Source of the DNA: Crocodylus rhombifer
Taxonomy: Eukaryota > Chordata > Crocodylia > Crocodylidae
NCBI GenBank assembly: GCA_038503035.1
Contig: JAVSML010000966.1
Span: forward strand, 53,858-117,857
Reading direction: 5' to 3'
DNA length: 64,000 nt
Numbering within the stretch: position 1 is the stretch's first letter; every line of letters starts with the position of its first letter. Both the position numbers and the translations under genes were made by a program. Of the stretch, positions 12,906-24,140 are shown one piece after another. The notes below the pieces were generated by a model, which was not told where the DNA came from, searched no databases, and saw only the letters and a list, made by a program, of their open reading frames with translations.

Positions 12906-14015
12906 TGTCTCAGGGAGAAATCTGAGGTCTACATGTGAAAAGGAACACATTGTGCCCAGGTTTCTTTTCCGGTCAGGAGGATGAGATGAGAAGTGAGCCA
13001 GGGAAATACACCGCGCAGATGGGCACATGGGCAGACAGTGACTTTAGCTGGTGCCTCGATACTGTTCCAGCTAGAATCACTTCTCCCAGGTTTCTGCCTG
13101 AACAAATGAACCTTAGGGTTGCCAGGGCCAGGATACCCTGAATCACTGCAGAGGTGGAGTTGAAAAGGACTGTGTTGCCGCGGGCAGAGCACTGCCCCTC
13201 GCTTTGGGCTGTCTGTCCATTCATTGCAAAGGGTTTAATGCAGCCAAGAAACACAATCCCCCTCTCCCCAGGGTGGCCCAAGTGAGTCAGGTGGGTGCCA
13301 GGACTTGCTCAGGACAGGGGAGATCTGGGCAGTGAGGGCATGGCACTGCCCTGGAATCGGGTCCCTGTCGCAGCCCCAGGCCCATCACAGAAGCTGATCA
13401 GGGCTCTGCTCTGGGTTTCCACTGGCACCAGCTCAAGTGAAGTCACTCCGGACTGACCCGAGAAAGTCTCTCTGGCAAAGCTCCTATAACCTACTTCAAC
13501 CCCAGTGCAGGGTTATGTCTCCCTCTAGCGGCCGGACTGTCCAACGTGCCTGTGAGCCATTTCCGCTTTCTTGCTCTGGTTGCAGACTTGATGGAGATGG
13601 AGCCATTTAGTTGGATGTCAGTATTTTATTAACTGTTTCACAATCAAAGCACACATTTGAGAGAAACCGGTCCCCCATCATCATCTCCTAAGGCATGGCT
13701 TTGTGGCTGGGAAAGCTGATTCTGTGGGACAAAGAACAACCTTGCTTCCAGGCTGCAAGGCAACTGGGTTTAGTTTAATACTGCAATGGTGTCTGGAAGT
13801 CTCAGGGGTAGGTCTGATTCCCCCACTAGTGACTTATTTGAGCACAGCCTGCTTTTGAGCATTGGTAGACATAATCTCCTCTGATTTCCAGAGAAGCCTG
13901 TTAAGATAGCCTGATCATCAGCAACCCTTCCCCCCTCACCCCACCTTTTGGATGAATCCAGGCATCCTAGTTTTGTGTGTACCTAGTAAACCAAGATGAA
14001 AGGTTTTAATTCTCT

Positions 14016-14029
14016 GTTGCCCTGGCAAC
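14016..14029. promoter_or_regulatory. RFX X-box-like palindrome
   Basis: GTTGCCCTGGCAAC fits the X-box consensus GTNRCC-N-RGYAAC with two perfect half sites. It is intergenic, downstream of CISD3. Confidence 0.4.
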
Positions 14030-15844
14030 CTATGCCTTCATTCACTCTAGAGCAAAGCAGGTATAAAACAGAGTCATTCTGATTGGTTTTACAACCTCAT
14101 CCATCTGATGGCTTTGCATTGCTGAAAATGACAAAGCAGCAGTGACTTAGAGCTGAAGGGCGATGTTTTCAAGAGCTCAGCCATATCTTGGACCTCATGC
14201 TATGCTGAAATTTAACTTTTACACTGACCTAGCAAACCCAAGGCAACTTTGGGCATAGACACTTGTACCAGTTTAGCTTGCAGCCACAGGCACAGATTAA
14301 AGTAACACTTAGCCAGTTTTGAACCATTATAAGTATCCTCACTATCAGCATTGAATCATTTTAAGTAAATCAGCCCAAAAATCAGCCTTTTAGTCTAAGT
14401 GGTAAAACTGGTCTATGCAGCCAGTTCTAAGGCACTTTGGAGCCAATTCCAATGACTTCAGGACTTGTGTGAATTTTTCCCTCAGTGGAGTAGTGAGTTT
14501 AGGCTGTTGGTTACAACTCCGTCCATCTTTTTCAAAAGAAATTGAAAAAGCCATTAATCTCCCAAATGATCTGCAAAATGCCCTTAGGAGAACAGACACA
14601 AGAAAGGAAACAGCAATTTGAGTGTTAAAAGTAAACCATGACGGGGAAAAAAAAGAATGTGGTTGGCTTGGGGATCTTTTGGCTTCTTTTATATGCATTA
14701 CTAAGGCCTGAAAGGTTGCTTGAAATAACTTTTCCCTGCTTATGTTAGGCCTTGTATACATGCAAATTTGTACTAGGATGCTTACTGTTATAAGCAGTAC
14801 ATTTCGTTTTATGTTGGTACATACTCCAGCATGGAAGCAGGTATAGTAGAATAAAGGTACCTTATATCTATACAGCTTGCCTCTCATAAAGGTATGAACA
14901 CCTTTATACTGGCATAACTGCATCTACCTAGGTGGGAGGGGAAGTGATGGGATTGCATCTATCATTAAAGCAATACAACGCATGTCTTTAGAAAATGCTT
15001 CAAAGCTCATCTTTCCTGCAGGTGCCTGTGGAAAGAGGAACTGATAGGGTGACAACAGTGACATAAAGGAAGTGTCACCTGTTGTACTTTTTTCTAATTC
15101 CACCTGCTTAAAACTTGGGGGTGGGGGGGTTAAAGTTACACTGCTAGGGGAGTGGGGGTGGTTTAAAGTTAAAAGGAGCTGATAGGCAATAGACCCAAAT
15201 GAAACTTCCTTGGCTGAAAGTCCCTGTTGGTAGAAATCAATAACCCTTCTTCTGGGAAAATTTCCAATCCACTTCTGAGTCACCCAATCAACACATGGAA
15301 GCTGTACTCAAGGGATGATCACACAAACAAGTTATCCTTCAATTAAACTGTGGTAAGCTGCCTCCTGTTTAACCACGGGGTCAGAATGTGCACACAGAGT
15401 TGCCAAGTAGTCGATGTGCCGCTATTTCACACCCTAGCTTACCTAGTGGTAACTCATTCTTGTATCTGCACCATAAACTCAGTCACCCCTGAGGGGGGAG
15501 ACAAACTGGTTCTCTCTCTCCATCCTAGAGATGATGTCCACCAGCCCATTTTACAGATGCTTTGGTGAGATTCCACTCTTCCAACCATTTATTAATGGAA
15601 TTAGAAAAAATATGCTTAATTTGACTACCAGAAACCATCATGCATCTTTGGTTTGCTCTCAGCTAGGGGGCAGGGAGGGGATACAGCTTCAACTGGAACT
15701 GAAACCAGAGCTATCAAAGCAGCCCAAACCTGGCTCTGATGATGAGGCTGGGAACAAGGAGGACTGGGAACAGTCAGTCATGCTCACAGATAAGAGTCCT
15801 AAGCCCCAAAACCACGCACATCATGACCTATTTGTTTCTCCAGG

Positions 15845-16223
15845 CTGGGGCTTTCTCTACAGAGATTTTATTCAGTTGACAAGGCTTGAGTCACACTGCA
15901 CACAGGGGTGACATTGCTGACCAAACCCAATTCCTTGTAGTTCTGGCATTTTTTGTATGATCTTCCTAATTTTATCTTGGCAGCTGGGTGATAATGATGC
16001 CCCAAGCTCGGGGTTTGTAAGGTTCATGAGCCTGGGCAGTGTAGAATAACATGAAGGGAGAACCAATGTGGAGCAATGTAGAATTCTGACCCAAGGAGCG
16101 GGAGGGCACTGGAAGCCTGCCCGAGTCCTTCCTGCAGTCCCTGAGCCCCAGCTGGCACAAGGGCTTTGAAACCCCAGACAAACTGTGTGGCCCTTCATGG
16201 GTGCAAGTCCTGGAAGCACCTCC
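15845..16223 (-). other. CISD3: CISD3 3' untranslated region
   Basis: A short 3'UTR of about 375 bases runs from the TGA at 16224 to the poly(A) signal near 15870. No repeat element is obvious in it. Confidence 0.55.
15867..15872 (-). terminator. CISD3: Probable polyadenylation signal of CISD3
   Basis: TTTATT on the + strand reads AATAAA on the minus strand, about 350 bases past the CISD3 stop. Another AATAAA lies at 15587-15592. The nearer one is preferred for distance only. Confidence 0.5.
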
Positions 16224-16403
16224 TCAAGGCTGTTTGGGGAGTTCTGCCTTCTGAATGAACTCCTCCTTGTGGGTGCCATCACAATAGGGTGGGGACTGGG
16301 TGTGCTTGCACCCACACAGCCAGGCCGTCTTGGGCTCATCCAACTTGAACCTCAAGGGAGTGATACTTGGAGTTGCTTTTTTATGGGATCCGTCACAAAA
16401 AGG
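16224..16403 (-). CDS. CISD3: CISD3 exon 3: CDGSH motif 1 end and complete motif 2
   Basis: Fifty-nine codons plus TGA after a strong acceptor (poly-T, then CCACTCTGCAG). It opens PFCDGSHKKATPSITPLRFK and continues LDEPKTAWLCGCKHTQSPPY then CDGTHKEEFIQKAELPKQP. Both ends of the consensus C-x-C-x2-(S/T)-x3-P-x-C-D-G-(S/A/T)-H are intact: Cys70 and His74 complete motif 1; Cys97, Cys99, Cys108 and His112 make motif 2. No frameshift or internal stop is present. Confidence 0.97.
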   Translation of the reverse strand, partial: PFCDGSHKKATPSITPLRFKLDEPKTAWLCGCKHTQSPPYCDGTHKEEFIQKAELPKQP

Positions 16404-17478
16404 CTGCAGAGTGGAAAAAAAAAGAAGAAAGAAGCATTTGTACTTAGCAGGCTGGCAAACCTGGGCTTACAAGGGTGGTGCTGCTGGGAAGGAGAGACCT
16501 GCACATGGGATCAAGCAAGGGGGCAGGAGTTCCCTCTCTCTTTGGAATACAGATGGCCTCGAAAGCCTGAGAACGTCAAAGTCTCTTGCATATTGATCCT
16601 CACACACGTTGATCTTCATGGCTCCTGGCAGGTGGGATGTGTTATCCCTGCCGCAAGATGCCTAATTCCCACCGATCTCTCTGTAAGGATTTCACTTGCC
16701 CGAGGTCACACCAGCAGCCCCTCAGGTCACCCCACATCTCCCCAGTCTCATACCAGCACCCAAACCACTGGCCTATTCTCTCTCAGGATGAGGTAGCAAA
16801 ATCTCATGTCAGGGCCCATCTGCATTTCCATAATAGATGGGGGAATCATTAGAGGCTTCTCCTCTTCTCTAGCTCTCCCCTTCCCTCACCAGAGATCACC
16901 ACGAGGTGTCTGAGGATGCATCATTGTCACACTTGTTTCTTTTAGAGGGGTAAAGGACAGGACAGCAAGGGAGCAGCAAGTCTCGTGACAAAGCATTGGC
17001 CATTTCACCTTTGGAGTTTGCATTGATTCCCAATCCAAAGGAGTCGTGACCATTAAATGTGATGCATTTCCCCCATAATTTGAAACAAACGTACCAAAGC
17101 CAGTCTCTTCTGGAACTCCGAGCAGCTTCACTGAGAACCAGGCCATGAATGGGTGGGGGGAAGGAGCCAGTCTTTGTGAAAGACCATGAAGGAGAATTCA
17201 CTGGCAACCCCTACTAGGTCTTTATACTTGACTGTAACCAGGAACAAGAGGCGCTGCCATTAGTAGCAATAGTTACTGTTGCCCTTAGCAATGACCAGCT
17301 CTGCTTATCTATCTGCATTGACAGCATCAAGACCCCAGGTGGGGAGGCCTTCACATCACAGCCACCTGCTGTATCTCTTGTGCCTACATTACAACTCTGA
17401 CAGACTCTGCAGTTATTGCAGGATCCCAAGAAAGCCCTGTCATAATCAGGTAGTGGAAGCTTCATCCGTCCCCTAGAG

Positions 17479-17948
17479 CAGTGGTTTTCACCCTATGATC
17501 AGTAGGCCTCTGGGGGTCCACACACTGTTTAAGGGGTCCATAAAAGATTTCATAGATTTCATAGACATTCGGGCTGGAAGGGACCTTGGAAAATCATCAA
17601 GTCCAGCCCCCTGTCCCAGGGGCAGGAAGTCAGCTGGGGTCATAAGATTCCAGCAAGATAAACATCCAGATGTCTTTTCAAGGCATTCAGAGTAGGTGCT
17701 TGAACCACCTCCGGCAGCAGTCTATTCCAAACCTTGGGGGCTCGGACAGTAAAGAAGTTCTTCCTTATGTCCAGCCTGAAACGGTCATGGAAGAGTTTGT
17801 GACCATTCGACCAATCAATCAAAAGTATGTTAAAATCCACACTTACAATGCAAAGGGGTCCACACTTCCACTTGAAATTTCCAAAGGGTCCACATCTCCC
17901 TTCAAAATTTTTAGGGGTCTACAAATGAAAAAAGGTTGAATGCCACTG
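17479..17948. mobile_element. hAT-type MITE with a CR1 inserted in it
   Basis: The termini are CAGTGGTTTTCACC and, inverted, GGTTGAATGCCACTG. They are flanked by an 8-bp duplication CCCTAGAG (17471-17478) / CCCTGGAG (17949-17956) with one mismatch. The body holds repeated GGGGTCCAC/GGGTCCA motifs and is split by a CR1 3' end at about 17546-17825. Confidence 0.85.
17546..17825 (-). mobile_element. CR1 LINE, 5'-truncated 3' end
   Basis: Its 3' end (TTTCATAGATTTCATAG on +) and the minus-strand peptide NGHKLFHDRFRLDIRKNFFT with VWNRLLPEVVQAPTL are the C-terminus of CR1 ORF2. It lies inside the hAT MITE, so it inserted later. Boundaries are approximate. Confidence 0.85.
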
Positions 17949-18204
17949 CCCTGGAGGAAGCCTTAGAAATCTGGAACTTTGTCCAGAGGACGGTACCAGC
18001 TACTGCAGACAGAAAATAAAATGTTCCTATAAGGACATTTCATTCTCCTTACCTAGAGGCAGAGACTAAGACATCTAAGAAGAGAGTCTGGATCGACAAA
18101 TGCCACTTCAGCGGCCACCTGCTTGGAAGGTGCAACACAAGTGTTCACAGGCAGGGAGGGCTTCTAAGAGAAAAATTCAGCTCCCACACAGCACATTTAA
18201 TATG

Positions 18205-18600
18205 TTGCATTAGAATCAAAGAAAAATAGGGCTTGAAGGTTTCTCCAGAGGTTATCAAGTCCAGGGCGAGAGTCAACCTACAACATGAGTGCCATAAGTG
18301 ACATGGGCAGTCTTCATGTATGGCACATGGCAAATCAGGGAGGGGATGGGTAGCACTACAGCAGACAGGGCAAGAAGCAGAAAGCAGAGCAGGACATAAG
18401 TCAGGAAGCAGAAAGCAGAGGACCAGAATGGGCAGAGGAAGGGGGCTGGAGTGCTACTTGAGGAGGGTTTGGGGCTTATTTGTGTATGGCTGCCAGAACA
18501 GTTGGCTCCCACTGATCTAGTCAAATTCCCTGCCAGAGGTAAGATCATCCTTATCCAAACCATCCTATCCAAATCCACTTTCTAACCTACTAGTAAAACT
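18205..18600 (-). mobile_element. CR1 3' fragment, split by a hAT MITE
   Basis: GGGCTTGAAGGTTTCTCCAG and, after the interruption, CTAGTCAAATTCCCTGCCAG with CATCCTTATCCAAACCATCC are the two halves of a CR1 3' end read in reverse. The interruption is 18262-18514. Confidence 0.75.
18262..18514. mobile_element. hAT-type MITE inserted in CR1
   Basis: The termini CAGGGCGAGAGTCAACC and, inverted, GTTGGCTCCCACTG are flanked by ATCAAGTC (18254-18261) and ATCTAGTC (18515-18522), an 8-bp duplication with one mismatch. Same family as 21652 and 59640. Confidence 0.85.
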
Positions 18601-19303
18601 ACACAGTCAACTCTGACACAACCACAAGGCAAAACACCCTAACCTGCCGGAGCGAAAGCAGGGGGACACCAGTGTCAAATTTTGGAAGGCAGTCACTCTG
18701 GCTGGGGCTTTGGAAGCAAATGCAACGTAAAGGACTTTTGTCCCAGAATTGGATGGAGAATGGTTGCATTTACTATGCTCATTTAGGGTTGACCTTTCAG
18801 TGCAACATCTGGGAAACATTTGGGATCACAATAATTTCCAAATAAGAAGAGCAAACAATGGACCTTGCTCCACCTTTCAACTAACCCCAGCTTTAAATGG
18901 GCACAGAAGGGAGTGTATTAGGCCAGCAGAGTCCACCTTGGGCTATCATAGCTCAGAGCCAGGAAGAGCTCAGGCTAAGATGCAGCCAGTTTATTCACCA
19001 GTGAGTTTCCATAATGACCTCACAGACCCAAGCCTTAAAACATTAGCCTCTGGCTACTACCAGCCTCAACCAGGGGTGAGTTAATTAAAATACAATAATG
19101 GTAACTGCTAGCAGTCTTTCTCCTTCATGGCACAGAGCATCACTAACTGATGGGCAGCAGGCTCAGCACAGCAGGACCTTATCAAGAAGACACTGCCCCA
19201 TTGACAGGTTAATCCTGAACTGTCCACAAGGGGGCCTTCTTGCTCCTTCCTTTGAACCTACTACCAGCACCTACTAACCTTGGAGACCTACTACTGGGCT
19301 AGA

Positions 19304-19513
19304 TAGTGGTTTTCAACCTTTTTTCAGATCCCTAAAATGTTTTGAATGGAGGTGCAGACACCCCTGGAAATCTTGAATGGTGGTGCAGATGCCTTTGAAT
19401 GGTAAGTGAGGATATTCACATACTTTTGATCGATCAGAGTAATCTTTTGTGGACCTCTTAGACATAGTCTGCAGACCCCCATGAGACTGCGGACCACAGG
19501 CTGAAAACCACTG
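19304..19513. mobile_element. hAT-like MITE
   Basis: The ends (T)AGTGGTTTTCAACC and, inverted, GGCTGAAAACCACTG are good terminal inverted repeats. The first base is mutated and the target duplication is only partly readable. Confidence 0.65.
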
Positions 19514-19589
19514 GACTACAGCAGTGCCTCTCAAATTGCTGTACATACAGTCTTGGGGGGTGTACAGTGCTGTCCATGGGTACACAAGA

Positions 19590-20397
19590 AGGAATGGAAA
19601 AACAAAAGGAAAAGTGACTTAGATAAATTGGAGGATTGGGCCAAAAGAAATCTTATGCAGTTCAACATGGACAAGAGCAAAGTCCTACACTTAGGAGGGA
19701 ACAATCCCATGCACCGGTATTGGCTGGGGGCTGAGGGGGGCTACAGTGAACAATAAGCTGAATATGTGGCCTTGTTGCCAAGAAAACTAATGGCATACCG
19801 GACTGAATTGGTAGTCGTGTTGCCAGCAGATCAAGGGAAGTGATTATTTCCCTCTGTTCAGCACTGGTGAGGCCACATCTGGAGTACTGTGTTCAGTTTT
19901 AGGCCCCCCACTACGGAAAGGATGGGGACAAATTGGAGAGAGTCCAGCAGAGGGCAACAAAAATGGTAAGGCAATTTGGGGACATGAGTTGTTATGAGGA
20001 AAGACTGAGTGAGCTGGCTTTATTTAGTCTAGAGAAGAGAAGACTGAGAGGGGATTTAAGAGCATCCTTCAACAACCTAAAAGGGGGTTTGAAAGAGGAT
20101 GGAGCTAGACTGTTCTCAGTGGTGGCAGATGTCAGAACAAAGAGTAACGGTCTCAAGTTGCAGCAAGGGAAGTTTAGATTAGATATTAGGAAGAATTTTC
20201 TCACTAGGAGGGCGGTAAAGCACTGGAACAGGTTACCCAGAGGGGCTGTGGAAGCTCCGTCCTTGGAGGTTTTCAGAACCCGGCTGGACAAAGCTTTGGC
20301 TGGGATGATCTAGTTGGGGATGGTCCTGCTCTGAGCAGGGGATGGACTGGATGACCTCCTGAGGTCCCTTCCAACCCTCATTTTCTATGATTCTATG
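19590..20397 (+). mobile_element. CR1 LINE, 5'-truncated, about 0.8 kb
   Basis: It carries DLDKLEDWAKRNLMQFNMDK (RT C-terminal region, frameshifted), then RVQQRATKMVRQFGDMSCYE and FRLDIRKNFLTRRAVKHWNR. It ends in the CR1 3' tail GGTCCCTTCCAACCC and a TTCTATGATTCTATGG repeat. It lies antisense to CISD3, in intron 2. Confidence 0.9.
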
Positions 20398-20724
20398 GAG
20401 AGAATGAACAACAACTCAGTGGTCTCTGGTGGAAGACGTTCTTATGCCATTGCAGTGACAGCATGCAATCATATAGGCACAACAGAATACAATAAACTTT
20501 CAGAGGGGCACGCAGCCCAGAAACGTGTGAGGAACACTGGACAATGTGACACAGTGTACAGGAACTCCAATAGCTTTAAGAGTTGAGTAAGACAGAGGTG
20601 GCCTTTTAGATCAAGCAGGGTTGGACTAGTTAGGCTAATGTAGATGATTTTAGAGCTGGATGACTTGTAAAGTGGTGATGGGGCAAGGAGATGACAGGCA
20701 ATATAGAACACCTGGGGGAGTTAC

Positions 20725-20853
20725 CTGTTTCTTGCTGTGGCCACAAGCACACCAGGCATAAAGCTTCCCTGCTTCCAAGTCCACTTGGTATGGGTGTTTG
20801 GCTGCAATTGCTGGCTGGGCCGGGGACGTGGAGGACTCTGAAGATTTCCTTAT
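20725..20853 (-). CDS. CISD3: CISD3 exon 2: first half of CDGSH motif 1
   Basis: Forty-three codons between acceptor TTCTCCACAG and donor GTAACT. The exon starts IRKSSESSTSPA, a variable linker. It continues with HPYQVDLEAGKLYAWCACGH and ends SKKQ. The WCxCGxSKKQ segment supplies Cys59 and Cys61 and matches the human RWCVCGRSKKQ at the same exon boundary. The motif is split by the intron and resumes with PFCDGSH in exon 3, the position of the intron in human CISD3. Confidence 0.95.
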
Positions 20854-21039
20854 CTGTGGAGAACAAGGAAGGGGAGAAAGGGAGCTCAGATCTCAGGCTC
20901 TACTGTAAAGAATTTGCCAGGTTAGGTTAAACGCAGCCTGGAGGGAAATAAAAAGATTTGTTTTTTAAGATCTCTTTGTTCTTCTCTCCTGAGGGAAGGG
21001 GTGAAACAAGAAACCAAAGCACTGATCAATCATAACAGC

Positions 21040-21290
21040 AGGAGGGCAGCCTGGGTTAGTAAACAGGGCATAGCCAAGGGTCAGAAAACCTGGGATCCAT
21101 GCCTGACTGGCACTTCCTTGGGAAGTGACCTTGGGTGAGTCCCTTAAGCTCTACAGGCTTCTGTTCCCGCTCTAAACCATCCTTTGTTTCTATGGCAAAG
21201 TCTTTGTGACAGGACTGTATATCACTGTGAGTGTTCAGCACTGAACACATTCAGGATACTGCATTATTATTATTAATGTACCCATAGAAA
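21040..21290 (+). repeat. MIR-like SINE
   Basis: It has the MIR order: AACCTGGGATCCATGCCTG, then GGAAGTGACCTTGGGTGAGT, then a ...ATTATTATTATTAATG end. Confidence 0.65.
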
Positions 21291-21651
21291 CTCATTGGGA
21301 GGGTCCTTCTATCTCTGGGAGATGATAAAAATGTCCTGCAAACATGCACATATTTACTGCTAGTGAAGTTGTGATGCGAAGATGCCAGAGCTGCAGCAGC
21401 TTGGGAAAGGGCCTTGTTGTTTAAAAGTAATTAAAACTCTTTTCTACTATATGCAGCCAGTAAACAAGGGATGGCTGGGGAAGGAGGGACCTCCCCTCCT
21501 GGTCACTTTAGACTCAACACAGAAGCACTTGAGCATGCTCTACTTGTGAGATTGCAAAGTGACCCAGAAAAAAAAGAAAACGTTCTCACTTTTAATTTTG
21601 TTTTTAATCTCTCCTTGACCAGGAAGAAAAGGGCCCCCAGAGGCTCTAGTG

Positions 21652-21883
21652 CAGGGCATGGCCAACTTGTGGCACATGCCACAAGTGACATGGCCATCCT
21701 GTGTGCGGCACACAGTGGACCAGAGAGGAGCCAAGCAGCACTGTGGGAGATAGGGCAGGGAGCAGAAACCAGAGCAGCCAATCAGGAAGGGCAGGGCAGG
21801 GGAGGGAAGGGGATCAGAGTGGTACTGGGGGAGTGTGCAGGGCTAATTTGTGGTGTGCCTGACAAAAAGATTGGCTCCCACTA
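21652..21883. mobile_element. hAT-type MITE
   Basis: CAGGGCATGGCCAACTTG at one end, inverted TTGGCTCCCACTA at the other, with 8-bp flanks CTCTAGTG (21644-21651) / CTCTAATG (21884-21891). The interior (GTGGCACATGCCACAAGTGA, GGCTAATTTGTGGTGTGCC) matches 18262 and 59640. Confidence 0.85.
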
Positions 21884-22502
21884 CTCTAATGGGCCAAGTG
21901 CTAAACTGCAACTCAGGAGGGCGTGTCCTGTGCCCACTCCAAGGCCAACAAATTGTATGAACTTGGGTTAGTCTCTTCCAAACTCTGGATGGCTGCTTCC
22001 AATTTCTTGCCTATAAGATCGTAAGCTCTGGGGCAGGGACAGCCTTTCACTACGTATCTGTGCAAAGCCTGGAACAACGGGCCCTTGATCACAGCCAAGA
22101 CCTTAAGCTCTACTAGCAGACAATGACATTAAAACAACCACTGAAGTTATAACCTACCACCAGTCTCCCCTAACTGTGTGGGTCAGGGATGCATCCTTCA
22201 CCATCCTTTACCTCCATACAAAGTGGGTGCGAGATGTTGCTATCCTTACCTGTTAGTATTTTACAACCCATTAGCACCGACTCCATGGAGGACTCAGACC
22301 CTTGGGGTTGCCACATTTCTTTTGAGACCCAATGGCAGAAGTCACCAGCCTGAGCAGGCCCTGCTACTCAAGCCCCATACACTTCACCAATATGCTAAAG
22401 ACCCTAGGGACTATTTGATTTCTTTCTTTTTTTTTTTAAATAGTTGTTGCTTCAGCATAAGGCAGTCATACACAACAGACACTGGGCAGACTTGATCATG
22501 GA

Positions 22503-22560
22503 TCTAAAATAGTAATAATATTATAATAACAATACTAGTAGTAATAAGAGTAGTAATAGT
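22503..22560. repeat. TAA/TAG-rich microsatellite
   Basis: Imperfect (TAA)n/(TAG)n such as AATAGTAATAATATTATAAT. Confidence 0.8.
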
Positions 22561-23189
22561 ATGCAGAATGGCATGCATAATTACGGTAAACAGCTGCTTT
22601 TTCCAAAGGCCCCTAGGCCCACTTCTTCGTAGGTATTCTGGGCTCCCAGGAGTCAGGCACTTCAGTTCCTTGAAGGAGCTGGGCCATTGAATCCAGCAGG
22701 AGGACAAAGACCACTGAAAGTCCCTGGGATGCAGGTTCCTACGTCACCACACACAGAGAACTATTGTCCGGGTCAAAGTCCCAACCCCGTGGTGCTGATC
22801 ACATGTGGCTCCCCCAGCTCTGTGACATCCTACCCTTCCATTTGCTCCAGGAGAGATGGGGGCTGAGGGAGGAGGTGGATTCTCAACTGGATGTTGTAGC
22901 AGCCCAGGCACCATAAGTGTGCAAACAATGCTTGTGAATCCAAACAAGATTCACAAACGCAGAGCTTTCCAATAGGAGTTCACAGGGTTGAAGCCATCCT
23001 GCCCTGCTCCTTGCAACAGAAGAATAACTCTAGGATTTTTCTGTAGTGAAAAAAACTAGTCCTGAGGGGGGTCTCAAGTCCGAGGGGATTAAGAACCGCT
23101 GCCCTGGGCACCAGAACAATGGGGAGAAGCCACCAAGCAGCAGGGAGGGGCAGTGAGCTGGATGCATTTGGTCATAGCTGGCAAGCAGG

Positions 23190-24140
23190 GGGAGAAGGGG
23201 GCAGTTTTGCATAGTTTTGCACCCCCCCCAGCTTTGCACAGCTGATCTACACACATACATGCACAGCTTTGCACAGCTGATGGCACACACAAGTGTACAC
23301 ACAGCTTTGCATGGCTGATCTACACACACGGACAGCCAGTGTACACACGTATGCAGACAGATTTTTACATGGCTGATCACACGCATGCACATGTTCTTGC
23401 ATAGCTCTGCATGACTGATCTACACACAGCTTTGCACAGCTGATTTACACACACACATATGCACATGCACAGCTTTACATGGCTGATCTCCCCAACACAC
23501 ACACAGCTTTGCACACTGCTCCACACAGCCATACACACACACACACACACACACACAGAGCTTTACACAGCTAATCACACACATACACATGTTCAGATGT
23601 GTGCACACACAGGTTTGTGTGGCTGATCTGCATGCACACATGCATGCGCATATGCATACACACAGCTTCACATAGCTAATCACACACACATGAACATACA
23701 CATGCACACACAGAGTTTGGCATGGCTGATCCCTACACGGACATGTGCACACACAGGTCTCCACAGCTCATCATATGCACAGCTTTACACACACACATGT
23801 ACACACAGCTTCGCATAGCTGATCCCTACACACAGAGGTTTGCACCCACACATGCACACAGTTGCACAGCCGATCACAAACAAACACAGCTTTACACAGC
23901 CAATCACACACATGCACACACAGAGTCCGGCATAGCTGATCCCCACATGGACATGCACACACATAGGTTTGCACATCTGAGCTGTACACTCATTTGCACA
24001 GCTGAGCATACACACACACAGGTTTGCACGACTGATCTGCACCCCCCCGCATGCACGTACACACGCACACAGAGTCTGGCATAGCTGATCCCCGCACGGA
24101 CATGCACACGCGCAGGTCTGCACGGCTGATCTGCGCACGC
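23190..24140. repeat. CA-rich minisatellite, core AGCTTTGCACAGCTGATC
   Basis: About two dozen diverged copies of an 18-19-base core (AGCTTTGCACAGCTGATC and variants) are separated by (AC)n spacers of changing length. A longer higher-order unit (ACACAGAGTyyGGCATrGCT ... GGACATGyrCACACryAGGT) occurs at about 23704, 23914 and 24064. Units next to the CpG island contain CG where distal units have TG or CA. Long ORFs here (Cys/Val-rich) arise from the repeat and are not genes. It lies in CISD3 intron 1. Confidence 0.92.

Larger units (their letters stand above)
7571..15840. other. Intergenic region between convergent PCGF2 and CISD3 3' ends
   Basis: About 8.3 kb with no supported gene. It holds a MIR-like SINE (8085-8290), an antisense MIR-like fragment (9895-10030), two related repeat copies (about 8380-8900 and 12440-12905), poly(A) at 11006-11021, a poly(C) run at 12421-12432, and an RFX X-box-like palindrome at 14016. 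The other ORFs are short, overlap on both strands and match no family I recognise. Confidence 0.6.
16404..20724 (-). other. CISD3: CISD3 intron 2
   Basis: A 4.3-kb phase-0 intron. It contains a hAT MITE with a CR1 inside it (17479-17948), a CR1 split by another hAT MITE (18205-18600), a third hAT-like element (19304-19513) and a truncated CR1 (19590-20397). About 16404-17470 shows no recognised repeat apart from short low-complexity tracts. Confidence 0.8.

Noticed and set aside
23190..24140. CRISPR-like regular repeats
   Set aside because: Repeats diverge, spacers are (AC)n of variable length, and the setting is a vertebrate intron. It is a minisatellite.
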